Origin: Chloroflexota bacterium
GTDB lineage: Bacteria; Chloroflexota; Anaerolineae; JAAYZQ01
Direction of reading: 5' to 3'
DNA: 64,000 bases
Assembly: GCA_018606645.1 (NCBI GenBank)
Contig: JAGVRI010000004.1
Span: forward strand, 186,001-250,000
A program made the position numbers and the translations under genes. Positions 14,987-25,617 of the stretch are shown here, piece by piece. Numbering within the stretch: the first letter of the stretch is position 1; each line of letters begins with the position of its first letter. The notes under the pieces were generated by a model, which had not been told where the DNA came from, did no database searches, and was given only the letters and a program-made list of their open reading frames with translations.

Positions 14987-17860
14987 TTAGCCTCCCCCGG
15001 CCTCCGGACCGGCCGCCAGCCAACGGCGGGCCGCTTCCGGAATCTTGGCCAGGGGAAGGCGCAAGGTGGTGCATTCCGGCAGGGAGTTCAGGAATAGGGA
15101 GCCGTAGGACTTGGTCAGGATGCGGCGGTCCAGCACCACCACCACCCCCCGATCGGTCTTGGTCCGGATCAAGCGTCCAAACCCCTGACGGAAACGCAAG
15201 ATCGTCTCCGGGATGGCATACTGACCAAACGGGTCATCGAAGGTCTCGGCCCGGGCGGCAAAGATCGGGTCATCCGGGACCGAGAAAGGCAGGCGGACGA
15301 TGACCAGCACGCTCAGCGCCGGCCCAACGACGTCCACCCCCTCCCAGAAGCTTCGGGTGCCCAACAGCACCGCTTTCGGAGCGGTGCGGAAATTTTCCAG
15401 CAACTGCACCCGCGACACCCCGGCTCCTTGCTGGCAGACAAGAATCCCTGCCTCGGCCAGCGGGCGACTGATGGCCTGAGTGGTGTTGCGCAACTGGGAA
15501 TAGGAGGTGAACAGGATCAACGCCCGGCCCTCCGTCGCCAGGCAGAGGTCAACCAACGCCCTCTCGACCGTCTTCTGGTACAGGGGTTGATTGGGTTCTG
15601 GAATATCTTCGGGCAGGCAGAGCAGCGTCGAGCGCTGATAGTCAAAGGGAGAGCCCACGGCCAGTTCCTCGGCTTCCCAGGCATGCAGTCGCTCTCGGAT
15701 GAAATCGAAGCGCTGGCCGGTGGTCAGCGTCGCTGAGGTGAGGATCACCGATTCTTTGGCATGGAACAGGTGCTTTTCGACCAGTCCCCCCACATGGAGC
15801 GGCGCGGCGTGGAGGGATACCTGCTCGTCCTGGGCGGAGAAATTGGCCCAGTAGATCGCCGAAGGCGAAGGTTCAGCCAGACAGGCATTGACCTGCTCCC
15901 GCATCTCCCGCAGGCGATTCCGGTATCCGATACAATCCTGGACCATCCCCTCCAGGTCGGGGATATCGTAGCTTTCCAGTTCGGAAAGAACCCCCCATAA
16001 CTTCTCCAGATCGCCCTCGATGTGATAGAGCTGCGCGGAGAGGTTGTCCCAGGCTACCTCCACATCGCTCCACGCCGGTTGGACCCGCACCCCGCTGGTC
16101 AAACGGATCCGCTGGTCATAGTCGCCGTGTTGCGGACTGGCTTCCTGCAGAAAGCTGGTGAGGACGTGAAAGAGGGCGTATACGCTGCTCAATGCCGCTT
16201 CGATCTGACGCTGCAATTTGTGAGTATGGCCTTCTAGCACCGTCCAGATCTCAGCCGGGACCGCTCCTCGACAGCGGGCCAGCACCTCACTCAGAAAGCC
16301 GGTGTAGCGCCGCACACCGACCGGACGGGACAGATCGGTCAGCAGGCGCTCCATCGTCCGTTGATCCACCTGGAAGCTCAACTGACGGGTCACGCTGTCT
16401 TCCAGGTGATGCGCTTCGTCCACGATCAGGTAGCGATAATCGGGCAGGACCCGATTCTCCACCGCCACATCGGAGAGGAGCAGCGCGTGATTGACGATGA
16501 TCAAATGGGCCTGTTCGGCCGCACGCCGCGCCCGGTAGAAAAAACAACGCCCTCGCTCCCGATAGCGGCATCTCTCCAGAGTGCAGGTATCGCTCTCGGC
16601 GGAGATCTTGCCCCACAGGGCCTGCTCGATCGGATCGGGCATGAACAGTTCATCGCGCTCGCCCGTCTGGGTGCTGGGCAGCCAGACCAACACCTTGGCC
16701 AGCATCCGCATCTCTTCGGGTGAACTGACCCCCGTCTTGCGCACCGCCTCCAGCCGTCGTTGGCAGAGATAGTTGCTCCGGCCCTTGAGCACTGCTGCCC
16801 GGAACTCGAAGGGCAGCAGTTTCTGCAACTCCGGCACATCTTTGCGGAAGAGCTGGTCCTGCAGATTGATAGTGTTGGTCGAGATCACCACCCGTTCGCC
16901 ATTGAGGTAAGCAAAGGTTGCCGCCGGCAGCAGGTAGGCCAGGCTTTTGCCGGTGCCGGTGCCAGCTTCCACCAGGAGGTGTTGGCTGCGGTTGAGAGCG
17001 GTCGCCACGGCGCGGAGCATCTGCACCTGCTGAGGTCGGTACTCGAAGCCAGGAAATCGTTGAGCCAGAAGCCCGCCTTCCTCCAGCATGGCCGCCAGCT
17101 CCTCGATATCGAGGGCCCGCGGCCGGGCAGCGCGGACCAGTTGCTCTTCTTCCTGGTCCGCTGCGAACAGGGGACCCAGCACTTCCTCCCGAGCCTCTAG
17201 TTGCGCCGCCAGTTGCTGGCCAATCGCTCCCCGAAAGGCAATCCGGGCCTGACTCCGCTCCAGATCGCGAAAGACCTCCCTAAGACTCCAATCTACGCGC
17301 TCGGCCAGGCGGTTGATCTCCTCGAGGATAGCTCGGGGCAGTTGCTCGGCGCGTTCCAAAAGCGCGACGAACAGGTCTTTCACCGCCAGGGCGTCGGCCA
17401 GGGCGCGATGGGTGCACAAGTTGGGCAGGCCTAACGCCTCGCCCAGTTGGGCCAGGCTATAGCGGGCCGCATGGGGCACCAGGATGCTGGCCAGTTCGAA
17501 CGTATCGATCACCGGATTGGATAGCGGCAGGTTGTGGCTCTGCAGGAAACTCAGGTCCAGCCCGATACTGTGACCCACCACCGGATGGTCGCCTACAAAG
17601 CGGCGGAGGGGCTGGATCACTTGCGAAAAGCGGGGAGCGCGGATCACCTCTTCCTGGGTGATCCCGGTCAACTGCTGGATCTGAAAAGGAATGGGGCGTC
17701 CAGGGTTGATCAGGCTGGACCAGGTATCCTGCACCTGGGCCTGGATGGAACTGCCATCCGAGAAGAGACGAAAACGAACCGCCCCGACCTCCACAATGGT
17801 GTCCACCCTGGGATCGGGTCCGGTCATTTCCAGGTCGAGGGCTACGTACGTTCGATTCAT
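14987..17860 (-). CDS. dinG: DnaQ-type exonuclease fused to DinG-family helicase
   Basis: 957 residues. Residues 1-170 are a DEDDh 3'-5' exonuclease (YVALDLEMTG, GHSIGLDLSFL, HRALADALA). The rest is an XPD/DinG superfamily 2 helicase: EAGTGTGKSLAYLLP Walker A, VDEAHHLED box II, and QGFGRLIRTKTDRG motif VI. Four cysteines between motifs (NYLCQRR, DTCTL, ERCRY, GRCFF) fit the 4Fe-4S cluster of active DinG/XPD enzymes. GTGGAG upstream of ATG 17858-17860 sets the start. It is likely to act in repair by unwinding and trimming DNA or R-loops. It is transcribed divergently from dnaK. Confidence 0.9.
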   Translation of the reverse strand: MNRTYVALDLEMTGPDPRVDTIVEVGAVRFRLFSDGSSIQAQVQDTWSSLINPGRPIPFQIQQLTGITQEEVIRAPRFSQVIQPLRRFVGDHPVVGHSIGLDLSFLQSHNLPLSNPVIDTFELASILVPHAARYSLAQLGEALGLPNLCTHRALADALAVKDLFVALLERAEQLPRAILEEINRLAERVDWSLREVFRDLERSQARIAFRGAIGQQLAAQLEAREEVLGPLFAADQEEEQLVRAARPRALDIEELAAMLEEGGLLAQRFPGFEYRPQQVQMLRAVATALNRSQHLLVEAGTGTGKSLAYLLPAATFAYLNGERVVISTNTINLQDQLFRKDVPELQKLLPFEFRAAVLKGRSNYLCQRRLEAVRKTGVSSPEEMRMLAKVLVWLPSTQTGERDELFMPDPIEQALWGKISAESDTCTLERCRYRERGRCFFYRARRAAEQAHLIIVNHALLLSDVAVENRVLPDYRYLIVDEAHHLEDSVTRQLSFQVDQRTMERLLTDLSRPVGVRRYTGFLSEVLARCRGAVPAEIWTVLEGHTHKLQRQIEAALSSVYALFHVLTSFLQEASPQHGDYDQRIRLTSGVRVQPAWSDVEVAWDNLSAQLYHIEGDLEKLWGVLSELESYDIPDLEGMVQDCIGYRNRLREMREQVNACLAEPSPSAIYWANFSAQDEQVSLHAAPLHVGGLVEKHLFHAKESVILTSATLTTGQRFDFIRERLHAWEAEELAVGSPFDYQRSTLLCLPEDIPEPNQPLYQKTVERALVDLCLATEGRALILFTSYSQLRNTTQAISRPLAEAGILVCQQGAGVSRVQLLENFRTAPKAVLLGTRSFWEGVDVVGPALSVLVIVRLPFSVPDDPIFAARAETFDDPFGQYAIPETILRFRQGFGRLIRTKTDRGVVVVLDRRILTKSYGSLFLNSLPECTTLRLPLAKIPEAARRWLAAGPEAGGG

Positions 17861-17907
17861 GGGGAACTCCACTCTAGAGGGACAGGCTCCTTTCTCTCCC
17901 GCCTCCC

Positions 17908-17936
17908 ATTGTATCGCAGGAGGGGGGAAAAGGCAA
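17908..17936 (-). promoter_or_regulatory. dinG promoter
   Basis: Minus-strand TTGCCT (17931-17936), 17-bp spacer and TACAAT (17908-17913), 48 bp upstream of the dinG start. Confidence 0.65.
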
Positions 17937-17991
17937 ACCGGCGCCGCTCTGGGTCGCAACAGGTCTGATGCTGTTGGGACGCTGAGCCAAA

Positions 17992-18046
17992 TCTAACGAA
18001 ACGCTAACACTTATCTAACCCGTTTCTAACATAAACCCTGTATTGT
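17992..18046 (+). promoter_or_regulatory. dnaK promoter with four TCTAAC boxes in 11-bp register
   Basis: TCTAAC (17992), GCTAAC (18003), TCTAAC (18014) and TCTAAC (18025) repeat with a period of exactly 11 bp. The last ends 10 bp before TATTGT (18041-18046), and no good -35 exists (ACCCGT at the expected place). This is the layout of an activator-dependent promoter served by an OmpR/PhoB-type response regulator. No CIRCE or HAIR operator is visible. The same array occurs at 23348 and 35187. The rest of 17861-18172 holds only the dinG promoter and the dnaK leader. Confidence 0.75.
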
Positions 18047-18172
18047 TAAGCTACGGCAAGACCTGGCCGGCTTGCAGCCGTTCAAACCAGTTTCAGAATC
18101 TGGCCGCCGAGCCTGGTTGGGTGTGCCGTAGAAATGGCAATGGAAAGAAGTCTGTTCGGAGGTTAAACGAAG

Positions 18173-20077
18173 ATGGGAAAAATTATCGGTATCGATCTGG
18201 GCACCACCAACAGCGTGGTCGCAGTGATGGAAGGCGGCGAGCCAGTCGTCATTCCCACGGCTGAGGGCGGCCGGCTTTGTCCGTCCGTGGTTGCCTTTAC
18301 CAAGAACAACGAGCGGCTCGTAGGTCAGACCGCACGACGTCAGGCCGTGGTCAACCCAGATAATACGATCTTTTCGATCAAGCGACTGATGGGCCGTCGG
18401 TATGACGATCCGGAGGTGGTCAAAGCGCGGAAGGTCCTGCCTTACAAGATCGTTCAGGGCCCGGCTGGCGATGCCCGAGTGTACATCCCGCAGACCCGCA
18501 AGGAGTACACGCCGCAGGAAATCTCGGCGATGATCCTGCGCAAGTTGAAAGAAGACGCCGAAGCGTACCTGGGTGAGCGGGTGACGCAGGCGGTCATCAC
18601 CGTACCTGCCTATTTCAACGATTCTCAGCGCCAGGCCACCAAGGACGCCGGCCAGATTGCCGGCCTGGAGGTGTTGCGCATCATCAATGAACCGACGGCG
18701 GCCTCCTTGGCCTACGGTCTGGACAAGAAAGAGGCGGAGACGATTCTCGTCTTTGACCTGGGCGGTGGCACGTTTGATGTGTCCATCCTGGAGGTCGGAG
18801 ACGGGGTCATCGAAGTCAAAGCGACCAGCGGGGACACCTTCCTGGGTGGCGATGACTGGGATCAGCGCATCGTGGATTATGTCGCCGACGAATTCAAGAA
18901 GGAGCAGGGCATTGACCTTCGCCAAGATCGCCAGGCTCTCCAGCGACTCAAAGAAGCAGCCGAAAAGGCCAAAATCGAGCTCTCGACTGTCCTGGAGACC
19001 GAGATCAACCTGCCGTTCATCACCGCCGATGCCAGCGGTCCCAAACATCTCCAGATGAAACTCACCCGGGCCAAGCTGGAGCAGCTCACCGAGGACCTGG
19101 TGGAACGGTGTCGGATCCCGTTTGAGCAGGCCCTCCGGGATGCGAAACTGACCACCCGCGATATTGACGAAGTCGTGCTCGTGGGGGGCGCGACCCGGAT
19201 GCCGATGATCCAAGAGTTGGTGCGCAAGCTGACCGGCGGTAAGGAGCCACACAAAGGGGTTAACCCCGACGAAGTGGTGGCGGTGGGTGCCGCCATTCAG
19301 GCCGGTGTGCTGGCCGGCGAGGTAAAAGATGTGTTGCTCCTGGATGTGACGCCGTTGACGTTGGGCGTCGAGACCTTGGGTGGGGTCATGACCCCGTTGA
19401 TCGAGCGCAATACGACCATCCCGGTACGCAAGAGCGAGATCTTTAGCACCGCCGAGGACGGACAAACAGCGGTCACGATCCACGTCCTGCAAGGGGAACG
19501 GGCCATGGCCGCGGATAACATCACCCTGGGTCGCTTTAACCTGGAGGGCATTCCGCCCGCGCCGCGAGGAGTCCCGAAGATCGAAGTCACGTTTGACATT
19601 GACGCCAATGGCATCCTGAATGTAACGGCCAGGGACATGGCAACCGGCAAAGAGCAAAAGATCACCATCACGGCCAGCACCAATCTGACCAAGGAAGAGA
19701 TCGAGCGCAAGATTCAGGAGGCCAAACGCTACGAAGCCGAGGACCGGCGGCGACGGGAGTTGGTGGAGGCACGCAATACCGCCGATCACCTGATCTACCA
19801 GACGGAGAAGGTGCTGCGCGACTTGGGCGACAAGGTGCCGGCTGGGGATCGATCTCGGATCGAACAGATCATCCAGGACCTGAAGCGGGCCAAGGAGGGC
19901 GAAGACACGAGCCGCATCCGGCAACTGACCGAACAGTTACAGCAGGCCAGCTACGCCATCGGTCAGCAAATGTACGCCAGCCAACAGGCAGCGCCGGGCG
20001 GAAATGGGTCTGGCCGGTCGCCGCGCGGAGACACGGTGGGTGAGGAGTTTGTCGAAGGCGAGTTCCGTGAGGTATAA
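18173..20077 (+). CDS. dnaK: Chaperone DnaK (Hsp70)
   Basis: ATP-driven cytosolic chaperone that binds unfolded segments with the help of a J-protein and GrpE. The 634 residues contain the [17 protein letters not shown] phosphate loop, [51 protein letters not shown] and [13 protein letters not shown] in the nucleotide-binding domain, the [14 protein letters not shown] linker region, the peptide-binding domain, and an alpha-helical lid with a flexible C-terminus ending [18 protein letters not shown] ten bases upstream supports ATG 18173. First gene of the island. Confidence 0.98.
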   Translation: MGKIIGIDLGTTNSVVAVMEGGEPVVIPTAEGGRLCPSVVAFTKNNERLVGQTARRQAVVNPDNTIFSIKRLMGRRYDDPEVVKARKVLPYKIVQGPAGDARVYIPQTRKEYTPQEISAMILRKLKEDAEAYLGERVTQAVITVPAYFNDSQRQATKDAGQIAGLEVLRIINEPTAASLAYGLDKKEAETILVFDLGGGTFDVSILEVGDGVIEVKATSGDTFLGGDDWDQRIVDYVADEFKKEQGIDLRQDRQALQRLKEAAEKAKIELSTVLETEINLPFITADASGPKHLQMKLTRAKLEQLTEDLVERCRIPFEQALRDAKLTTRDIDEVVLVGGATRMPMIQELVRKLTGGKEPHKGVNPDEVVAVGAAIQAGVLAGEVKDVLLLDVTPLTLGVETLGGVMTPLIERNTTIPVRKSEIFSTAEDGQTAVTIHVLQGERAMAADNITLGRFNLEGIPPAPRGVPKIEVTFDIDANGILNVTARDMATGKEQKITITASTNLTKEEIERKIQEAKRYEAEDRRRRELVEARNTADHLIYQTEKVLRDLGDKVPAGDRSRIEQIIQDLKRAKEGEDTSRIRQLTEQLQQASYAIGQQMYASQQAAPGGNGSGRSPRGDTVGEEFVEGEFREV

Positions 20078-20088
20078 TGACCACCATC

Positions 20089-20116
20089 AGCGGGCCTGGA
20101 CTCACCCAGGCCCGCT
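20089..20116 (+). promoter_or_regulatory. dnaK-grpE intergenic hairpin
   Basis: AGCGGGCCTGG (20089-20099) pairs perfectly with CCAGGCCCGCT (20106-20116) and lacks a T-run. Sitting between dnaK and grpE, it may stabilise the dnaK message or partly terminate transcription so that DnaK exceeds its cochaperones. Confidence 0.6.
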
Positions 20117-20134
20117 GTGATAGTGAGCAATCCG

Positions 20135-20728
20135 ATGAACAAACGCGTGACGATCCCGGTCAAAGTGATGGAACAGACAACGACGCCGGCGAGAGGAAAT
20201 CCAGAGATGCCGGAGACTGCCAGGGCACAGATGGGTGCTTCCTCCGATCCGGCGGTTGAGCTCGATGGGGAGAAGCAACCCGCGCCGGGGCTAGCCGTGG
20301 CCTCTCAGGAAGACAGTTGGCGCGATCTGGCCCTGCGCCTGCAGGCCGATATGGACAACTTTCGCAAGCGCCAGCAGCGGCTCGCGCAGGACCGAATCGA
20401 AGAGGAACGCCAACGGCTACTGGGCCTCTTTGTGGGGGTGATCGATGATCTCGAACGGGCCTTGGCTGTCCCACCTGGAGATGATGAGGCGCTCCGACAG
20501 GGTCTCCAGCTCACCCACCGGAAAATGCTCCAACTGTTGCGCAAAGAGGGGGTGGAACCGATCGAGGCCCAACATCAGCCCTTCGACCCCCAGTGGCACG
20601 AGGCAGTGGCGATGGTCAGCCGTGATAGTCAAAACGTCGCCCCGAACACAGTAGTTCAGGTGGTCGAAGCGGGGTATCGCCTGGGCGATCGGTTGTTACG
20701 ACCCGCCAAAGTGGTTGTTGCGGTATAG
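20135..20728 (+). CDS. grpE: Nucleotide exchange factor GrpE
   Basis: Homodimeric exchange factor that releases ADP from DnaK. A disordered N-terminal 60 residues is followed by the long helix WRDLALRLQADMDNFRKRQQR, a four-helix region, and the beta-domain signature HEAVAMVSRDSQNVAPNTVVQVVEAGYRLGDRLLRPAKVVV. At 197 residues it is of normal size. The start is uncertain: ATG 20135, 20168 and 20207 all have weak ribosome sites, and GTG 20117 lies in the preceding hairpin. It is transcribed with dnaK. Confidence 0.93.
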   Translation: MNKRVTIPVKVMEQTTTPARGNPEMPETARAQMGASSDPAVELDGEKQPAPGLAVASQEDSWRDLALRLQADMDNFRKRQQRLAQDRIEEERQRLLGLFVGVIDDLERALAVPPGDDEALRQGLQLTHRKMLQLLRKEGVEPIEAQHQPFDPQWHEAVAMVSRDSQNVAPNTVVQVVEAGYRLGDRLLRPAKVVVAV

Positions 20729-20768
20729 CGTGGCTTGTAGCACAAGACGTGGCTGACGGAGTCTGGGC

Positions 20769-21725
20769 ATGGAGTATAAAGACTATTATAAAATCCTAGG
20801 GGTGGACAAGAACGCCACCGAAAAGGAGATCAAGCGCGCCTTTCGTCGCCTGGCCCGACAATACCATCCCGACGTCAACCCCAATGACCCGATGGCCGAG
20901 GAGCGTTTCAAAGAGATCAACGAAGCCTATGAGGTGCTATCTGATCCAGAAAAGCGCCAAAAATATGATCAATTGGGCGCCGATTGGCAGCGCTGGCAAC
21001 GGATGGGTGGCACGCCCGGGGATTTTGACTGGAGTCGTTGGACAACTGGCCGGCCAGGGGAACGGGTGTACGTACGCTATGGCACACCCGAAGATTTCGA
21101 AGACCTCTTTGGCGGCCGCAGCCCTTTCTCCGACTTTTTTAGCCAGATCTTTGGCGGGATGGGAACGCGCACCGGCCGGGGCGGATTTCAGTATGAGATC
21201 CGACCCCAACGTGGCCAGGATATTGAGCAAGAAGTCGAAATCACGTTACACGAAGCCTATCACGGCACTACCCGGGTTCTGCAAAAGGATGGACAGCGTC
21301 TGGAAGTCAAGATCCCGGCCGGGGCCAAAACCGGAACCCGCGTGCGGATCAGTGGTGAGGGAGGGCCCGGCGCTGGTGGAGGGCCGGCCGGTGACCTCTA
21401 CCTCAAGGTCAAGGTCCTGCCTGATTCCCGCTTTGAGCGAAAAGGGGATGACCTCTACACCACGATTCCGGTGGATCTCTATACCATGGTCCTAGGCGGA
21501 GAGGTCCGAGTCCCGACCATGACCGGGGAAGTGATGTTGACCATCCCCGCCGGAACCCAGAACGGCCGGTCGTTTCGATTGAGGGGCAAGGGAATGCCTC
21601 ATCTTCGGGAACCGGGCCAACATGGAGATCTGTATGTCAAGGTGGAAGCTCAGTTACCTACCCGTCTGACGCCTCAGCAACGCGAGTTGTTTGAGCAGTT
21701 ACGGCGTCTCGGGCCGGTGAGCTAG
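20769..21725 (+). CDS. cbpA: CbpA-type J-domain cochaperone
   Basis: Stimulates DnaK ATPase and delivers substrates. Residues 1-70 are a J-domain with the essential HPD ([10 protein letters not shown]), followed by a Gly/Phe/Arg-rich linker ([16 protein letters not shown]) and two C-terminal beta-barrel substrate-binding domains. There is no Cys-rich zinc-binding domain, so at 318 residues it is a class II (CbpA/DnaJ2) protein, not canonical DnaJ. The short spacing to grpE and to the following regulator indicates one operon. Confidence 0.95.
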   Translation: MEYKDYYKILGVDKNATEKEIKRAFRRLARQYHPDVNPNDPMAEERFKEINEAYEVLSDPEKRQKYDQLGADWQRWQRMGGTPGDFDWSRWTTGRPGERVYVRYGTPEDFEDLFGGRSPFSDFFSQIFGGMGTRTGRGGFQYEIRPQRGQDIEQEVEITLHEAYHGTTRVLQKDGQRLEVKIPAGAKTGTRVRISGEGGPGAGGGPAGDLYLKVKVLPDSRFERKGDDLYTTIPVDLYTMVLGGEVRVPTMTGEVMLTIPAGTQNGRSFRLRGKGMPHLREPGQHGDLYVKVEAQLPTRLTPQQRELFEQLRRLGPVS

Positions 21726-21742
21726 GGAGGGACGGATCACCG

Positions 21743-22072
21743 ATGACCATTCGCCAACAAGAATCGACCTACATTACGATCAGCATCGCCGTGCAACGAA
21801 CCGGCCTCTCACCCCGCATGGTCCAGGAGTGCCTCGCCCGGCAGTTGGTACGGGAGCCTCTCACCCAGGCGGAGCTGGCTGAGCTCCGCCGTATCCGGCG
21901 CCTCCAGCAATTGGGGGTGAACCTGGCCGGCATCGAGATCATTCTCCACATGCGACGGCGGATTCAAGCTCTGCAAGAGGAATTGAATCGACGGCAGTCA
22001 GGTTGGGACTGGTTCAGTTGGATGGAACTGGAAGAGCCGTGGCCCAGGCTGTTGCCCTGGGAACCAGAGTAA
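21743..22072 (+). CDS. CbpM/HspR-like modulator of the J-protein
   Basis: 109 residues, 17 bp after the CbpA gene. The core (ISIAVQRTGLSPRMVQECL ... LAELRRIRRLQQLGVNLAGIEIILHM) is MerR-like, and the NLAGIEIIL segment matches the second helical part of HspR. It lacks the RRY wing and DNA-contacting features of HspR, and its size, architecture and gene partner fit CbpM, the inhibitor of CbpA in enterobacteria. A coiled-coil (RRRIQALQEELNRRQ) and a Trp-rich tail end the protein. I favour a protein-binding modulator; a divergent HspR repressor remains possible. Confidence 0.7.
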   Translation: MTIRQQESTYITISIAVQRTGLSPRMVQECLARQLVREPLTQAELAELRRIRRLQQLGVNLAGIEIILHMRRRIQALQEELNRRQSGWDWFSWMELEEPWPRLLPWEPE

Positions 22073-22140
22073 CAGCCAGACCGGGGAGTGATCGGGGACT
22101 GGCTCCGGCGCTATCATGAAATGATTAGGGAGTGAACGGG

Positions 22141-23343
22141 ATGGACCAGAAAAAACGATGGCTTGTTTTGTCTGTGTTGGTAATTGCCCTGCTGGGGTGT
22201 TCCATCCCCAGCAATCTATCCCGGCTGATGGTACTGACTCCCGCACCCACAGCGACTCCTACAGCGATACCGACAGCCACTCCTGCTCCTACATTGAGCC
22301 CAGAGACCGCGCCGATTTCTCCGGGCGGCATCGAAGGGCTGGAGCAGGAGTTCATTCAGGTATACGAGAAGGCCGGCCCGGGGGTGGTGAATATTACCAA
22401 CCGCAGTTATGCCTACGACTTCTTTTTCCGGCCGGTGCCTCAAGAAGGCACGGGATCGGGCATTGTCTACGACCAGGAAGGCCATATCATCACCAACTAT
22501 CATGTCATCGAGGGGGCTGAGGAACTGTACGTGACCTTGCCCGATGAGACGACTGTCGAAGCGAAGGTGGTGGGTGCCGACCCGAGCAACGACCTGGCCG
22601 TGCTCAAAGTAGAAGCCGATCCCGATCTGCTCCATCCCATCCCGCTTGGTGAATCGAAAAACCTGCGAGTCGGGCAGTTTGTGGTGGCCATTGGCAACCC
22701 GTTCGGCTTTGAGCGGACATTGACCGTGGGCGTTATTAGCGCCCTGGGTCGAGTGATCCAGAGCCCTGACGATCGCTTTATCGGAGAGATTATCCAGACC
22801 GATGCTGCCATCAACCCGGGCAACTCGGGAGGACCGCTTCTGGACCTCAGCGGGCGGGTCATTGGGGTGAATACCGCCATCTTTAGCCCCAGTCAGGCTT
22901 CAGCCGGGATCGGCTTTGCTGTGCCGGTGGATACGGTACGGCGCGTCGTGCCGGAGCTTATCGCCCGGGGTTACTACCCTCACCCCTGGTTAGGCATCAA
23001 CATGGCCTGGAGCCTGACTCCGGAACGGAGGCAGATTTTGGAAGAGGTCGGCATGGAGGTTCCGGTGGATCAAGGGCTGCTCATTATGGAGGTAGCTCCG
23101 GATGGTCCTGCTGCCCGCGCCGGACTGAGAGGGGGACAGCAACGGGTGCGGATCGGAAACCGGATCCTTCTGATAGGCGGCGACATCCTGACCGCCATTG
23201 ACGGCCAGCCAATTGCTACCGATCAGGACTTGCTGCGCTACCTGGACACCCAAACCACGGTGGGCCAAACGGTTCAACTCACCATCTGGAGAGACAATCA
23301 AGAACGGACGATCTCAGTGACGTTGGGGGAGCGACCACGTTAG
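22141..23343 (+). CDS. HtrA/DegP-like serine protease, lipoprotein
   Basis: Outer-face quality-control protease. Lipoprotein signal with lipobox LLGC (Cys about 20), then a Thr/Pro/Ala linker, a trypsin-like domain with catalytic His in IITNYHVIEG, Asp in PSNDLAVLKV and Ser in NPGNSGGPLL, and a single PDZ domain (about residues 285-395). 400 residues. GGGAG eight bases before ATG 22141 supports this start over GTG 22132. It lies within the chaperone island, 68 bp after the cbpM-like gene, so cytosolic and envelope protein quality control may be co-expressed. Confidence 0.93.
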   Translation: MDQKKRWLVLSVLVIALLGCSIPSNLSRLMVLTPAPTATPTAIPTATPAPTLSPETAPISPGGIEGLEQEFIQVYEKAGPGVVNITNRSYAYDFFFRPVPQEGTGSGIVYDQEGHIITNYHVIEGAEELYVTLPDETTVEAKVVGADPSNDLAVLKVEADPDLLHPIPLGESKNLRVGQFVVAIGNPFGFERTLTVGVISALGRVIQSPDDRFIGEIIQTDAAINPGNSGGPLLDLSGRVIGVNTAIFSPSQASAGIGFAVPVDTVRRVVPELIARGYYPHPWLGINMAWSLTPERRQILEEVGMEVPVDQGLLIMEVAPDGPAARAGLRGGQQRVRIGNRILLIGGDILTAIDGQPIATDQDLLRYLDTQTTVGQTVQLTIWRDNQERTISVTLGERPR

Positions 23344-23347
23344 AAAC

Positions 23348-23402
23348 TCTAATGAATTTCTAACGATGGTCTTGCGTTTTTCTAACACAAATCTGCTAAT
23401 TA
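23348..23402 (+). promoter_or_regulatory. groES upstream promoter P1 with TCTAAC-type boxes
   Basis: TCTAAT (23348), TCTAAC (23359), TCTTGC (23370), TCTAAC (23381) and TCTGCT (23392) keep an exact 11-bp period. A possible -10 TAATTA (23397-23402) starts 10 bp after the 23381 box, as in the dnaK and 35187 arrays. It lies 184 bp upstream of groES. Confidence 0.65.
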
Positions 23403-23470
23403 AATAAGCGTGGACCGGTCCCCTGGCCCCACTCATGGCACAGGCGCCGGATCCACAGCAATCGCCAAAT

Positions 23471-23499
23471 TTGCATCTCGGTTCAAAGTAGGGTAAACT
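23471..23499 (+). promoter_or_regulatory. groES promoter P2
   Basis: TTGCAT (23471-23476), 17-bp spacer and TAAACT (23494-23499) put the transcription start close to the CIRCE element, which would cover the initial transcribed region. Confidence 0.7.
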
Positions 23500-23509
23500 A
23501 CGGGCTGCG

Positions 23510-23536
23510 TTAGCACTCAACAAAAAAGAGTGCTAA
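23510..23536 (+). promoter_or_regulatory. CIRCE operator (HrcA site)
   Basis: A perfect TTAGCACTC-N9-GAGTGCTAA inverted repeat. CIRCE binds the repressor HrcA, so groESL transcription from P2 should be derepressed by heat. hrcA itself is not in the window, and no CIRCE precedes dnaK. Confidence 0.97.
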
Positions 23537-23585
23537 CGCGCTCATCATGCAAGTCAAATAATTCTGGATAAAGGAGGAAGGCCAA

Positions 23586-23879
23586 ATGAATCTCAAACTC
23601 AAACCTTTGGGCGACCGCGTCCTGGTCGAGCCAATCGAACGGGAGGAAGTAACCTCCAGCGGCATCTATGTCCCCGAGACAGCGAAGGAGAAGCCGCAAG
23701 AGGGCAAGGTCCTGGCCGTGGGTCCGGGCCGCCGTGACGAAGATGGGGAACGGATCCCGATGGAGGTATCCGAGGGGGACCGGGTCCTCTACGCCAAGTA
23801 CGCCGGCACCGAAGTCAAACTGGGGGACAAGAAGTATCTGATCCTCAAGGAAAGCGACATTCTGGCAATCCTGGAATAA
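23586..23879 (+). CDS. groES: Cochaperonin GroES
   Basis: 97-residue heptameric lid of the GroEL folding chamber. It begins [12 protein letters not shown], with the mobile loop near residues 18-35 ([21 protein letters not shown]), the roof segment, and the C-terminal [40 protein letters not shown] gives a strong ribosome site. First gene of the groESL operon. Confidence 0.98.
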   Translation: MNLKLKPLGDRVLVEPIEREEVTSSGIYVPETAKEKPQEGKVLAVGPGRRDEDGERIPMEVSEGDRVLYAKYAGTEVKLGDKKYLILKESDILAILE

Positions 23880-23903
23880 GAATCGAGACCTGAATCTGAG
23901 TAA

Positions 23904-25544
<1,641 letters not shown>

Positions 25545-25552
25545 TCGATAGA

Positions 25553-25589
25553 GCAGGGACCACGCCCACCCAGCAGGCGTGGTCCCTGC
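25553..25589 (+). terminator. Hairpin after groEL
   Basis: A perfect 14-bp stem, GCAGGGACCACGCC (25553-25566) with its complement (25576-25589), around a 9-nt loop. It lacks a T-run, so it may end or stabilise the groESL message while letting some transcription into the GYD gene. Confidence 0.6.
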
Positions 25590-25617
25590 CCACCGGTTGG
25601 GAACGGAGGGAAGCCAG

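Noticed and set aside
17861..18172. HAIR operator (HspR site) or CIRCE before dnaK
   Set aside because: No CTTGAGT-N7-ACTCAAG or TTAGCACTC inverted repeat is present; only the TCTAAC array is.
18026..19924. Very long open frame antisense to dnaK (also antisense to groEL at 23517-25094 and to the carboxyltransferase at 44760-46541)
   Set aside because: These are the usual side effect of GC-rich codon use opposite strongly coding genes; no start signals or sensible domains.
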